Below are positions 1 through 8,243 of a stretch of DNA of 64,000 nucleotides, piece after piece. The stretch comes from Sphingosinicella ginsenosidimutans (GTDB taxonomy: Bacteria; Pseudomonadota; Alphaproteobacteria; Sphingomonadales; Sphingomonadaceae): contig NZ_VOQQ01000001.1 in NCBI RefSeq assembly GCF_007995055.1, positions 434,001-498,000 on the forward strand. The letters are read 5' to 3'. The position numbers and the translations under genes are program-made. Under the pieces are notes generated by a model. The model did not search any database, was not told where the DNA came from, and saw only the letters and a program-made list of their open reading frames with translations. Position 1 is the stretch's first letter. Each line of letters starts with the position of its first letter.

Positions 1-883
1 CCTCGGCGCGGACCGTGGCCAGCCGCGCGGCGATTTCGTCGTCCTGGATCGCGCGCTTCCCGGCGATCGGCCCCGGCACCTCGCCCGCCAGCACGATCAG
101 CTCCTCGATCGTGCGCTGCAGCTCCACCTGATGCGGAATCATCGCGGTGCCGCGCTCGAAGGAGAGGGTCGACATCGCGACGCTCCAGCCCTCTGTCAGC
201 CCGCCGACGACGTTGGACAGCGGGATTCTCACATTGTCGTAAAACACTTCGGAAAAGGTGGTGGCGCCGGCCATCGTCCGGATCGGTCTCACCGTGATGC
301 CCGGCAGCTTCATGTCGCAGATGACCCAGGCGAGCCCGCGATGGCGGGGCAGATCAGGATCGGTGCGGACCAGCAGTTCCTGCCAGTCCGCGACGTCGGC
401 ATAGCTCGACCAGATCTTGCTTCCGTTGACGACGACATCGTCCCCATCGACCGTCCCGCGCATACGTATGCCGGCCAGATCCGATCCCGCTCCCGGTTCG
501 GAGAATCCCTGGCACCACACGGCCTCGCCCGACAGGATGCGGGGGACGTGGTCGGCCTGCTGGGCCTCCGATCCGCGCGCCATCAATGTCGGCCCGCCAT
601 GGTTCAGGCCGACGAACATGCACCCGGGTGGGGGCGCGCCGGCATGGGCATATTCCTCGTGCCAGATCAGCTGGTGCATCAAGCTGAGCCCGCGCCCGCC
701 ATATTCGGTGGGCCAGGCGATACCGCCCCAGCCGGCTTCGAACTGCCGTCGTTGCCAGGCGGTGTCGAACGCGCGCATCGCCGCGCCTTCTTTCGGGCGC
801 TCCTCGATCGGGATGTTCGCCCTCAGCCAGGTGCGAACCTCGTCGCGAAAAGCGCGGTCCTCGGCCGAGAAACTATATTCCAT
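1..883 (-). CDS. Acyl-CoA dehydrogenase, C-terminus beyond the window
   Basis: The gene starts at an ATG at 883 and is still open at base 1, so about 294 N-terminal residues are visible. It begins MEYSFSAEDRAFRDEVRTWL and carries the acyl-CoA dehydrogenase signatures WCQGFSEPGAGSDLA (flavin and substrate contact) and VVNGSKIWSSYADVADW. It resembles the large, FadE-like members that handle branched or ring-derived acyl-CoA rather than the medium-chain enzyme. It lies 3 bp downstream of the hydratase gene ending at 887, so the two are very likely one operon with the dehydrogenase read last here. It would oxidise an acyl-CoA to the enoyl-CoA using FAD and pass electrons to ETF. The substrate is unknown. 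The catalytic-base region lies outside the window. Confidence 0.9.
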   Translation of the reverse strand, partial: MEYSFSAEDRAFRDEVRTWLRANIPIEERPKEGAAMRAFDTAWQRRQFEAGWGGIAWPTEYGGRGLSLMHQLIWHEEYAHAGAPPPGCMFVGLNHGGPTLMARGSEAQQADHVPRILSGEAVWCQGFSEPGAGSDLAGIRMRGTVDGDDVVVNGSKIWSSYADVADWQELLVRTDPDLPRHRGLAWVICDMKLPGITVRPIRTMAGATTFSEVFYDNVRIPLSNVVGGLTEGWSVAMSTLSFERGTAMIPHQVELQRTIEELIVLAGEVPGPIAGKRAIQDDEIAARLATVRAE

Positions 884-886
884 TGC

Positions 887-1666
887 TCAGCGCCCTTCGA
901 ACCGGGGTGTACGCTTCTCACGAAAGGCGGCGACGCCCTCGCGATGGTCGGCGGAGCCGAAAGCGGCCGCCTGGGCAAATCCCTCTAGCGCGAGATAGGC
1001 TGCCGCATCGCCGTCAAAGCCCCGGTCGACCAGCCGCTTCGTCAGACCGAGCGAAACGGCGGGACCTTCGGCCAGCTGGCGCGCGATCGCCTCCGCTTCG
1101 CTCTCCAGCCTGTCGGCCGGGACGATCCGACTGACCATGCCGATCGCCAGCGCCTCCGCAGCATCGACCTTCCGCCCGGTCAGCAGGATGTCCTTCGCGC
1201 GAACCACACCGATTGCGCGCGGCAACGTGCGGCCGAGCCCGTAATCGGCGACGACACCCACCAGCGGGAACCCGGGCACGAACAGCGCGTCGTCTGCGGC
1301 AATGATGATGTCGCCGACCATCGCCAGACCGAAGCCGGCGCCGACCGCGATACCGTTGACCGCGGTGACGATTGGCTTTTCGGCTTCGATCAGCGCCCGC
1401 AGCCACGCATGGCTGCGCGCAAGCCGCGCGCGCGATTCCTGGGGGCTCGGGATCGCCTCCATGGTGCGCAGGTCACCGCCGGCGCAGAAGCTCCTGCCCG
1501 TTCCAGTCAGCAGCAGGCAGCGAACGGCCTCGTCCGCCAGCAGCGCGGGTACCGCCGCCTCAAGCGCGGACCGGATGGCGGGACTGAGGGCGTTTCGGGT
1601 CTCCGGCTCTGCCAATTTCAGGACGGCGACGCCATTCGCCACCGTCTGGATCACCGCCTCAGCCAT
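887..1666 (-). CDS. Enoyl-CoA hydratase/isomerase family protein
   Basis: A 259-residue crotonase-fold protein of normal length. The oxyanion-hole segments are present: RSFCAGGDLR near residue 60 and VNGIAVGAGFGLAMVGD near residue 105. The stretch that normally holds the first catalytic glutamate (FGQPEILLG in mammalian hydratase) reads FVPGFPLVGVV, so that Glu is replaced by Phe. Water addition to a double bond is therefore not assured; isomerase, lyase or hydrolase chemistry is possible. The C-terminal HREGVAAFREKRTPRFEGR is typical of the family. It starts 8 bp downstream of the acyl-CoA dehydrogenase gene ending at 1675 and is followed 3 bp later by another, which fits a dehydrogenase-hydratase-dehydrogenase operon reading leftwards. 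Confidence 0.9.
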   Translation of the reverse strand: MAEAVIQTVANGVAVLKLAEPETRNALSPAIRSALEAAVPALLADEAVRCLLLTGTGRSFCAGGDLRTMEAIPSPQESRARLARSHAWLRALIEAEKPIVTAVNGIAVGAGFGLAMVGDIIIAADDALFVPGFPLVGVVADYGLGRTLPRAIGVVRAKDILLTGRKVDAAEALAIGMVSRIVPADRLESEAEAIARQLAEGPAVSLGLTKRLVDRGFDGDAAAYLALEGFAQAAAFGSADHREGVAAFREKRTPRFEGR

Positions 1667-1674
1667 CGCCCGTC

Positions 1675-2910
1675 CTACAGCGCCATGTCGCCATCGAGCA
1701 TGCGCTTGGAGATCAGGCGCCGCAAGATTTCGGCGCTCCCATCGGCGATGGTGATCTTGCGCATCGCGATATAGGCGTCGGTGAGAAACATCTCATTGGT
1801 GAAGCCCATCGCGCCGAACGCCTGGATGCAGCGATCGACGCATTGCTTGGCGGCGTCGGCGGCGAAGCACTTGGTCATCGCCAGTTCCTTCGAGGCGGCC
1901 TGGCCACGGTCGAGCAGTTGAGCGACGTTGATCGCCATCAGGTGCGCAGCGTGGATCTGCATCGCACTCTCGGCGAGCGGGAAGGTGACACCCTGATTGG
2001 TGGAGATCGGCTTTCCAAAGGTCTTGCGCAGCTTGATATGCTCGAAGGCCTCGTTCAGCGCCCAGCGCGAATAGCCGACCGCCCGGGCCGAATTGTACAT
2101 GCGGCCCAGGCCGACTCCCAGCATCGCCAGCTTGAACCCATTGTCCAGTTCGCCGATCAGCTGGTGCGGTTCGACGCGGATGTTCTCGAACTTCAGCTGA
2201 CCCTCGACGGTGCCCGATTGGCCCCACATCTTGATCGTGCTTTCCAGCGTGTATCCTTCCGCGTCGGTGGGGATCAGGAATGCGCTGATGCCTCCCTTGC
2301 GGGCCGCCGCCTTGTCCGGGTCGGTGACGGCGAACACGATCGCATAGTCGGCGTGAACACTGTTGGAGATCCAGATCTTTCCGCCGGTGAGGCGCCACCC
2401 CTCCCCCTCCTGAACCGCGCGGGTGCGGATGCCGGCCGCGTCGGACCCAGCCTCCGGCTCCGACAGCGCGAAGCACATCGTCTTGTCGCCGTTCATGATG
2501 CCGGGCAGGATCTCGTCGCGCAGCCTGGGCGACGCCTCGGCGAGGACCGGGCTCGGGCCCTTGGCCCAGTGGCTGATGATATAATAGGAAAGCCAGTGGC
2601 GGGGGCCGCACAGGCGCGAAATATATTCCCAAGCGGCAAAATAGGCGAGCAGCCCCATCCCTCCGCCGCCGAGGTGCTCGGGCACGCTCATGGCGTAGAA
2701 GCCGGCTTCGGCGGAGGCCTTTCGCACTTCGCCGATAATCTCCCAGACCTCGGGCGAAAAACGGCCGTCGGGCGTGTATTTCCGTCGTGAATCGGCCAGC
2801 AGATCGGCGTGCTTTTCGTGGCGCGTCAAGATTTCGGCGCGGATGAAGCCATCAAGAGCGCCAAGGGTCGCCGTGATTTCTTCCGGATATTCGAAAGCTA
2901 AAGCGCCCAT
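1675..2910 (-). CDS. Acyl-CoA dehydrogenase
   Basis: A 411-residue protein with the full acyl-CoA dehydrogenase architecture: helical N-terminus, beta domain with CFALSEPEAGSDAAGIRTRA (about residues 150-170) and WISNSVHADYA, and a C-terminal helical domain ending KITIADGSAEILRRLISKRM. In the family this last motif is usually Y-E-G-T-x-Q-I, whose Glu is the base in many members; here it is ADGSAEI, as in FadE/CaiA-like enzymes acting on bulky acyl groups. It is the first gene of a leftward operon. The 214-bp gap to the divergent CoA transferase holds a palindrome at 3000-3009 that could control both. Substrate unknown. Confidence 0.92.
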   Translation of the reverse strand: MGALAFEYPEEITATLGALDGFIRAEILTRHEKHADLLADSRRKYTPDGRFSPEVWEIIGEVRKASAEAGFYAMSVPEHLGGGGMGLLAYFAAWEYISRLCGPRHWLSYYIISHWAKGPSPVLAEASPRLRDEILPGIMNGDKTMCFALSEPEAGSDAAGIRTRAVQEGEGWRLTGGKIWISNSVHADYAIVFAVTDPDKAAARKGGISAFLIPTDAEGYTLESTIKMWGQSGTVEGQLKFENIRVEPHQLIGELDNGFKLAMLGVGLGRMYNSARAVGYSRWALNEAFEHIKLRKTFGKPISTNQGVTFPLAESAMQIHAAHLMAINVAQLLDRGQAASKELAMTKCFAADAAKQCVDRCIQAFGAMGFTNEMFLTDAYIAMRKITIADGSAEILRRLISKRMLDGDMAL

Positions 2911-2999
2911 GTTTCCCCGATGGCTTCCCGCCGGGCCTCAGGTCCGGCTTGCGGACAAGCTTTGGTCAGGAGAGGGTTGGCCGCCAGCGGTTATCGCTT

Positions 3000-3009
3000 G
3001 GGTATACCC
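3000..3009. promoter_or_regulatory. Palindrome GGGTATACCC in divergent intergenic region
   Basis: A perfect 10-bp palindrome lies between the divergent acyl-CoA dehydrogenase (ATG at 2910) and CoA transferase (GTG at 3125) genes. Its position suits an operator serving both directions. No convincing paired -35/-10 boxes were found, so the assignment is tentative. Confidence 0.3.
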
Positions 3010-3124
3010 CGATATTTTGTCCGGCTGTTCGCCCACAATTTCTCGCCTCCCTCCCGAGCAATAGCTGGTGGTCGCCAGTTGGCCGCGCGGGTTCATATCC
3101 GGACTGCTGGAGGCGAGACGAAGC

Positions 3125-4315
3125 GTGGCTGAGATTCTGTCGGGCATTAAAGTTCTGGATCTGACACGCGTCGCGTCCGGACCGTGGTGCACCCAACTCC
3201 TTGCCGACATGGGCGCGACCGTCATCAAGGTGGAGCGCCCCGGCTCCGGGGACGACTCCCGCAGCTTCCGTCCGTCCGTTGATGGCTACGAGCAACTCTC
3301 CGCATTCTTCCTTGCGCTCAATCGCGGCAAGCAATCGATAACCATCGACATTTCGACGCCCGAGGGCGCCGAACTGGTGCGCGAACTGGCGCGCGGGTGC
3401 GATGTCATGGTCGAAAATTACAAGGCCGGCTCGCTGGTCAAACACGGCCTTGACTACGAAACCATGCGCGCGGCGAGCCCCGAGATCATCTATTGCTCCA
3501 TCACAGGCTTCGGGCAGACCGGCCCGTCCGCCCGTCAGCCGGCCTATGATTCCATCCTGCAGGCGATCGCCGGCCATATGAGCCTCTGCGGCGATCCCGA
3601 TGGTGAACCGATGCGTACCGCGATCAACGTCACGGATTTGACCACCGGCTATTGCGCTGCCGTGGCCATTCTTGGAGCGCTGATCCATCGCATCCGAACG
3701 GGAGAGGGCCAGTTCATCGACGCGGCGATGCTTGACACCTCCGTCGCCCTGACGGCCCAGTTCGCCAGCGGCTACCTGACCACCGGGGAGGTGGTGTCTC
3801 GCGCCGGCAATCGGGCGCCCAACACCTTCCCCTCGGGAGTCTTTCATGCCGAGGATGGCGACATGGTGATCGTGTGCGGGAACGACCGCCAGTTCCGGTC
3901 GCTGGCCTCGGCGCTCGGGCGCCCCGAGCTCGCGGATGATGCCCGCTTCGCGACCAATCGGGCGCGCCGCCAGCATCATGCGGACCTGAGCCTGCAGATG
4001 AACGAGGTGCTCGGCGCTCGCAGCGTCGCTCATTGGGCCGCGATACTGGACGAAGCCGGCATTCCCAACGCCGTGATCAATACGATCGATCAGGTCTTCG
4101 AACATCCGCAGGTGCGTCATCGCAAGCTGCGTCGTGATGTGGCGCAGGCCGACGGCCGCACCCTGCCGACGGTGCGCAGTCCGCTCAATTTTTCCAGGAC
4201 TCCCGCGATCGATGGGCCGACTCCGGCGCTAGGCGCGCATACCGAATCCGTGCTTCGCGCGATCGGGAAAAGCGATGGCGAAATTTCGAGACTGCGCGCT
4301 CGAGGCGCGATCTAG
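3125..4315 (+). CDS. CaiB/BaiF type III CoA transferase
   Basis: A 396-residue family III CoA transferase, probably moving CoA between acyl chains to activate a pathway acid. The N-terminus GIKVLDLTRVASGPWCTQLL and the following DMGATVIKVERPGSGDDSR are typical, as is VENYKAGSLVKHGLDYE. The Asp in INVTDLTTGYCAAVAILGAL is at the place of the catalytic aspartate. The GTG at 3125 is preferred because GGAGG at 3109-3113 precedes it at normal distance and the family's N-terminus follows directly; an in-frame GTG at 3068 would add 19 unrelated residues. It is divergent from the dehydrogenase operon and followed, 76 bp on, by the cupin gene on the same strand. A second copy of the family lies at 20882-22111. 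Confidence 0.92.
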   Translation: MAEILSGIKVLDLTRVASGPWCTQLLADMGATVIKVERPGSGDDSRSFRPSVDGYEQLSAFFLALNRGKQSITIDISTPEGAELVRELARGCDVMVENYKAGSLVKHGLDYETMRAASPEIIYCSITGFGQTGPSARQPAYDSILQAIAGHMSLCGDPDGEPMRTAINVTDLTTGYCAAVAILGALIHRIRTGEGQFIDAAMLDTSVALTAQFASGYLTTGEVVSRAGNRAPNTFPSGVFHAEDGDMVIVCGNDRQFRSLASALGRPELADDARFATNRARRQHHADLSLQMNEVLGARSVAHWAAILDEAGIPNAVINTIDQVFEHPQVRHRKLRRDVAQADGRTLPTVRSPLNFSRTPAIDGPTPALGAHTESVLRAIGKSDGEISRLRARGAI

Positions 4316-4391
4316 TGTCGGCTCGCGCATTTGGCGATCCGCCCGGACCGCGACAATGTGAACGTGAAACAGAGCATGTGAGGAGATGGAG

Positions 4392-5222
4392 ATGAGCGTA
4401 CCCCAAAGGCCGCAAATCGGCTCACTGCCGCTGCGCTTCGGCTATTCCCCGGCCGATCAGGCGGTGTGGCGCAAGGGGGATGGATCGGGTCTCGAATATC
4501 GCTCTCTGGGGCTGGCCGACGCCTCGCAGGGCCTGCTTGACGCCCAACTCGTCCGCGCGGCGAAGGCCGGGGTGCGCCAGGGGTGGTATGATCCGTCGGA
4601 TGAATTCCACTATCTTCAGGTGCTGGCGGGATCGCTCACGCTGCGAACGTGGGACGGTGAACGCCTGACGTTGACCGTGGGCGACGCGGTGGTGCAGCCG
4701 CCCTTCACGTTGAACCCGGACGTGTACGAATATTCCGACGATTACGAAGCGCTGGAATTCGCGAGCAAGGGCAGTTTCGAGCATATCGACCGCTTTCGCG
4801 AGAAACATGGTCTTACCCGGACGAGCGAAGCACCCAAGGAGGCGGTCATCACCCACGATACGCCGGAGACCTATATCACCGGCGACGGACCGCGTTCCTT
4901 CTTCACCTATCGCGATCTCGGGGCCACCGCCGCTTCGAACCGGCGGATGCACATCCACGTGGTGGGCATCGCCGATCAGCCGCCGGGCGGCACCGGATGG
5001 CACACGCATAGCATGGACCAGTTTTTCATGCCGATCACCGGGTGGCTCGATATCTGGGTCGAGGGCTTGGGAAAAGTCCGGATGAAGCGCGGCGATGCGA
5101 TGTTCATCCCGGCCGGCATCCGCCACAATGTGACGGAATTCACGCGCGACTATACCGTGGTGGAAGCGTGTATCCCGACCGACTATGACACGCTGGACGC
5201 CACTGATCCGGCGCAGGACTGA
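4392..5222 (+). CDS. Double-cupin domain protein, possible dioxygenase or isomerase
   Basis: A 276-residue bicupin. The first cupin covers roughly residues 30-130 (GWYDPSDEFHYLQVLAGSLTL, then GDAVVQPPFTLNP). The second covers roughly 160-270 and keeps metal-type residues in GTGWHTHSMDQFFMPITGW and PAGIRHNVTEF, giving His-x-His plus a later His. The first copy has lost the His-x-His pair, so a single metal site in the C-terminal domain is likely. Bicupins in such clusters include gentisate-type ring-cleavage enzymes, but no specific family can be claimed. AGGAG at 4381-4385 sits 6 nt before the ATG at 4392; the ATG at 4386 directly abuts it and is less likely. It lies 76 bp after the CoA transferase, on the same strand. 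Confidence 0.8.
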   Translation: MSVPQRPQIGSLPLRFGYSPADQAVWRKGDGSGLEYRSLGLADASQGLLDAQLVRAAKAGVRQGWYDPSDEFHYLQVLAGSLTLRTWDGERLTLTVGDAVVQPPFTLNPDVYEYSDDYEALEFASKGSFEHIDRFREKHGLTRTSEAPKEAVITHDTPETYITGDGPRSFFTYRDLGATAASNRRMHIHVVGIADQPPGGTGWHTHSMDQFFMPITGWLDIWVEGLGKVRMKRGDAMFIPAGIRHNVTEFTRDYTVVEACIPTDYDTLDATDPAQD

Positions 5223-5259
5223 GCTGATTTCCCTTGGGGCCCGGCGCCGGATGGCGGCC

Positions 5260-6192
5260 TCAGGCCGCCTGCAACGCAGGCCCTGGATCGGGCGCCTGCC
5301 TTGCCTCCTTAGCCATGTCCGCCGCGACCTCCTGCATCAGCCAGTCGCGGAAGATCCGTGTCTTCGCCTCGATCCGGCCGGTCTTGTGAAGGAAGAAATA
5401 GCCGCTCTCACGGGCCATTGCCGGGAAGGGCGCGCACAGCTCGCCGCGCTCGATCTCGCCCTTCACCAACGCGACCTGGCTCAGCGCGAAGCCGAGGCCC
5501 TGGCGCGCCCCTTCATAGACCAGGCTCGACGTTTCGAACGTGATCCCCGGCTCGAGCTGGACATCGACGCCGGCAAAGCGGAACCAGTCGCCCCAATCGG
5601 CAATGCGATTGCGCGAATGAAGTAGCGGCTGGTGGACAAGGTCGGCCGGCGTGAGGTTCCGCCCCAGGGACTCGATCAGCGCCGGGCTGCAGGTCGGAGT
5701 CAGGCGGTCCTTGAAAATCAGGAGGCTGGAGACGCCCGGCCACTCCGGTCCGCCGTGGCAGATGTTGACGTCGAGATCATCGCGCTCGAAGTCGGCGGGC
5801 AGCAACGAGGTCGAGAGATTGATCTCGATCTTCGGATGCGCGGCGCGGAATCGCGGGAGCCGCGGCAGCAGCCATCGAAGCGCGAAGGTGAGATAGACCC
5901 GCGCCTTCACGACGTTGCTCGATTGGCCGCGGGTCATGGCGGTGGCCTCGCCGATCGTTTCCATCGCGGGTTGGATCGAGTTGAGATAGGCCTGGCCAGC
6001 GTCGGTGAGCACCAGCGCCGAATTGTGCCGCTCGAACAGGCGGCAGCGCATATAGGCCTCGAGCACCGCGACCTGCCGGCTCACCGCGGTCTGCGTGACG
6101 CCGAGCTCCTCGGCCGCGCGGGTGAAGCTGACATGACGACCCGCCGCCTCGAACGCACGCAAGGGGTTTAACGGGGGCAACATTCTCTTCAT
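5260..6192 (-). CDS. LysR-family transcriptional regulator (GcvA-like)
   Basis: A 310-residue LysR-type regulator. The winged HTH is residues 5-65 (LRAFEAAGRHVSFTRAAEEL, then TQTAVSRQVAVLE), followed by a periplasmic-binding-like effector domain. The start at 6192 is chosen because GGAGAGG precedes it at normal spacing; ATGs at 6210 and 6183 are weaker. It is divergent from the hydratase gene at 6292. A TAGAAT -10 box on its own strand (6224-6229) with TTGCAT 16 bp upstream lies inside the inverted repeat 6216-6235, which fits autoregulation plus control of the hydratase. It is convergent with the cupin gene (37-bp gap). Confidence 0.93.
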   Translation of the reverse strand: MKRMLPPLNPLRAFEAAGRHVSFTRAAEELGVTQTAVSRQVAVLEAYMRCRLFERHNSALVLTDAGQAYLNSIQPAMETIGEATAMTRGQSSNVVKARVYLTFALRWLLPRLPRFRAAHPKIEINLSTSLLPADFERDDLDVNICHGGPEWPGVSSLLIFKDRLTPTCSPALIESLGRNLTPADLVHQPLLHSRNRIADWGDWFRFAGVDVQLEPGITFETSSLVYEGARQGLGFALSQVALVKGEIERGELCAPFPAMARESGYFFLHKTGRIEAKTRIFRDWLMQEVAADMAKEARQAPDPGPALQAA

Positions 6193-6215
6193 AAACCTCT
6201 CCGCCTTCATTCTTG

Positions 6216-6235
6216 TCGGTCGAATTCTAGACCAA
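6216..6235. promoter_or_regulatory. Inverted-repeat operator shared with 16466-16485
   Basis: The 20-mer TCGGTCGAATTCTAGACCAA has near-symmetric arms TCGGTC and GACCAA around 8 bp. It covers the -10 box (TAGAAT, reverse strand) of the LysR gene and lies 56 bp before the divergent hydratase. It matches the element at 16466-16485 at 17 of 20 positions. The placement is typical of a repressor or autoregulatory site. The binding protein is not established; the adjacent LysR is the simplest candidate. Confidence 0.55.
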
Positions 6236-6291
6236 CATTAGCGATATGCAAGCCGGACGGAATGGGACAGGAGTGGGAAAAGGGGACTGAA

Positions 6292-7095
6292 ATGACCAAG
6301 ACCCGCTATCGCGGACTGGATCTGGCGTTCGATGCGGGCGTCGCCACCCTGACCATAAATCGCCCGGACGCGGGCAATGCGATCGACACGGAGACACATG
6401 AGTCGCTGGAACGGGTCTGGCCGGACCTGGCCCGACAAAAAGATGTGCGGGCGATCGTGCTGACCGGCGCGGGACGGACCTTCTCGACCGGCGGCGACAT
6501 CAAGACGATGGCGGCGCGCGCGGGCAGCGACGACGGCTGGAACCATCTTCTCGGCATTGGCCACGCGGCGAAGCGGCTGATGGTCGGCATGCTGGAGGTG
6601 CCGCAGCCGATCGTCGCCGCAGTCAACGGCCATGCCACCGGCCTTGGCGCAACGCTGGCGCTTGCCGCGGACGTGTCGGTGATTTCGGACGCGGCCAAAT
6701 TCGGCGACACCCACGTCAATGTCGGGCTTGTCGCCGGCGATGGCGGCGCGATCTTCTGGCCGCTGTTAATCGGTCCCAACCGCGCCAAGGAGCTCTTGAT
6801 GCGCGCGACCTTGCTGCGCGGGGGCGAGGCGCATGCATTGGGCCTGATCAATCATGTCGCCCCGGCCGAGCAGGTGCTCCCGATGGCGCAGGCGATCGCC
6901 GCCGAGCTGGCTGCCAAGCCGCCGCTCGCGGTGCAATGGACCAAGATGACGGTCAATCGCGGCATTCGGGCGCAGCTCGAAGCCGTACTGGAGGCTGGCC
7001 TGGCGTGGGAGATGCTGTCGATGCAGAGCCGCGACCATGGAGAAGCGGCGAAGGCAATCGTCGAAGGGCGGGAACCCCGGTTCGAAGGACGTTAG
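6292..7095 (+). CDS. Enoyl-CoA hydratase/isomerase family protein
   Basis: A 267-residue crotonase-fold protein starting MTKTRYRGLDLAFDAG. The ATG at 6292 follows AAAAGGGGA at good distance; an ATG at 6262 would add ten unlikely residues. The oxyanion hole is formed by RTFSTGGDIKTMAAR and NGHATGLGATLALAADV. The segment for the first catalytic Glu reads FGDTHVNVGLVAGDGG, with His in place of Glu, so simple hydratase activity is uncertain. It is transcribed alone, divergent from the LysR gene, and its last 4 bp overlap the end of the convergent dehydrogenase gene ending at 7092. Confidence 0.9.
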   Translation: MTKTRYRGLDLAFDAGVATLTINRPDAGNAIDTETHESLERVWPDLARQKDVRAIVLTGAGRTFSTGGDIKTMAARAGSDDGWNHLLGIGHAAKRLMVGMLEVPQPIVAAVNGHATGLGATLALAADVSVISDAAKFGDTHVNVGLVAGDGGAIFWPLLIGPNRAKELLMRATLLRGGEAHALGLINHVAPAEQVLPMAQAIAAELAAKPPLAVQWTKMTVNRGIRAQLEAVLEAGLAWEMLSMQSRDHGEAAKAIVEGREPRFEGR

Positions 7096-8243
7096 ATCGT
7101 CCGCCGCTTGATCAACTCGCGGCCGATGATCAGCTGCTGGATCTGCGTCGTGCCCTCGTAGATTCGAAAAAGCCGGACATCGCGATAGAAGCGCTCGGCA
7201 GGGGTCTCACGCATGTAACCGGCGCCGCCGTGGATCTGCACGGCGCGATCGGCGACCCGGCCCACCATTTCCGAGGCGAACATCTTGGCGCAACTTGCTT
7301 CCAGCGAGACCTGCTCGCCAGCGGCGTGCCGTCGGGCGGCGTCGCGCACCATGGACTCCGCCGCATAGAGTTCGGCACGGCTGTCGGCGAGCATCGCCTG
7401 GATCAGCTGGAACTCGCCGATCGGCTGACCGAACTGCTTGCGCTGCATGGCGTAGCCGAGCGCCTCATGCAGGATGCGCCGCGCCTGTCCCACACAAACC
7501 GCCGCCACATGGATGCGGCCGCGATCGAGAACCTTCATCGCGGTCCGGAAGCCCCTCCCCTCCACGCCACCGAGGATCGCCTCCACCGGGACGCGAACGT
7601 CGTCGAGAAACAGGTCCGCGGACAGCGCACCCGCCTGCCCCATCTTGCGGTCCTTTGGCCCGATGCGGACCCCCGGCGCGTCTGCTGGCACAAGGAAAGC
7701 GGTTACGTGCGCATTGCCTGGCAACCGGTCGGGCGCCGTGCGCGCCATCACGGTGATAAGGCCCGCGACCGGTGCATTCGTGATGTATCGCTTGGCGCCG
7801 TTCAGAACATAGTCGTCGCCATCGCGCCGCGCGCTCGTACGCAAAGCCGCGGCATCGGAACCCGAGTCCGGCTCGGTCAGCGCGAAACTGCAGATTATTT
7901 CGCCCGAGGCGATACGCGGCAACCACTCGGCCTTTTGCGCGGGGGTGCCGTCCATCACCAACCCCTGCGATCCGACGCCGAGATTCATGCCCAGGATCGA
8001 GCGGAAGGCGGCGGAGGCCCAGGTCAGCTCGATCACCAGCTCGATCTCGTCGGTGATGGAGAGGCCGAGCCCGCCGAATTCCTCGGGGACGGTCAATCCG
8101 AACAGGCCGAGCTGGCGCATCTCCTCGATGATGGCGTCAGGAACCTTGTCGTTTTCGGCCACTTCCGCTTCGAGCGGCACCAGGCGCTCACGCACGAAGC
8201 GGCGAATGGTCTGTCGCAGCGCTTCGAACGTCTCCCTGTCCAT
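7092..8243 (-). CDS. Acyl-CoA dehydrogenase, canonical type
   Basis: A 383-residue acyl-CoA dehydrogenase closest of the seven here to the classical short/medium-chain form. It shows CSFALTEPDSGSDAAALRTS, YVLNGAKRYITNAPVAG, IHGGAGYMRETPAERFYRDV, and RIYEGTTQIQQLIIGRELI with the Glu of the YEGT motif intact. Its ATG overlaps the stop of the upstream thiolase gene by one base (TAATG), which implies translational coupling. It is the last gene of the leftward unit 7092-12663 (dehydrogenase, thiolase, OB-fold protein, MaoC hydratase, SDR), which together could carry out one round of side-chain beta-oxidation ending in thiolytic or retro-aldol cleavage. Confidence 0.95.
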   Translation of the reverse strand: MDRETFEALRQTIRRFVRERLVPLEAEVAENDKVPDAIIEEMRQLGLFGLTVPEEFGGLGLSITDEIELVIELTWASAAFRSILGMNLGVGSQGLVMDGTPAQKAEWLPRIASGEIICSFALTEPDSGSDAAALRTSARRDGDDYVLNGAKRYITNAPVAGLITVMARTAPDRLPGNAHVTAFLVPADAPGVRIGPKDRKMGQAGALSADLFLDDVRVPVEAILGGVEGRGFRTAMKVLDRGRIHVAAVCVGQARRILHEALGYAMQRKQFGQPIGEFQLIQAMLADSRAELYAAESMVRDAARRHAAGEQVSLEASCAKMFASEMVGRVADRAVQIHGGAGYMRETPAERFYRDVRLFRIYEGTTQIQQLIIGRELIKRRTI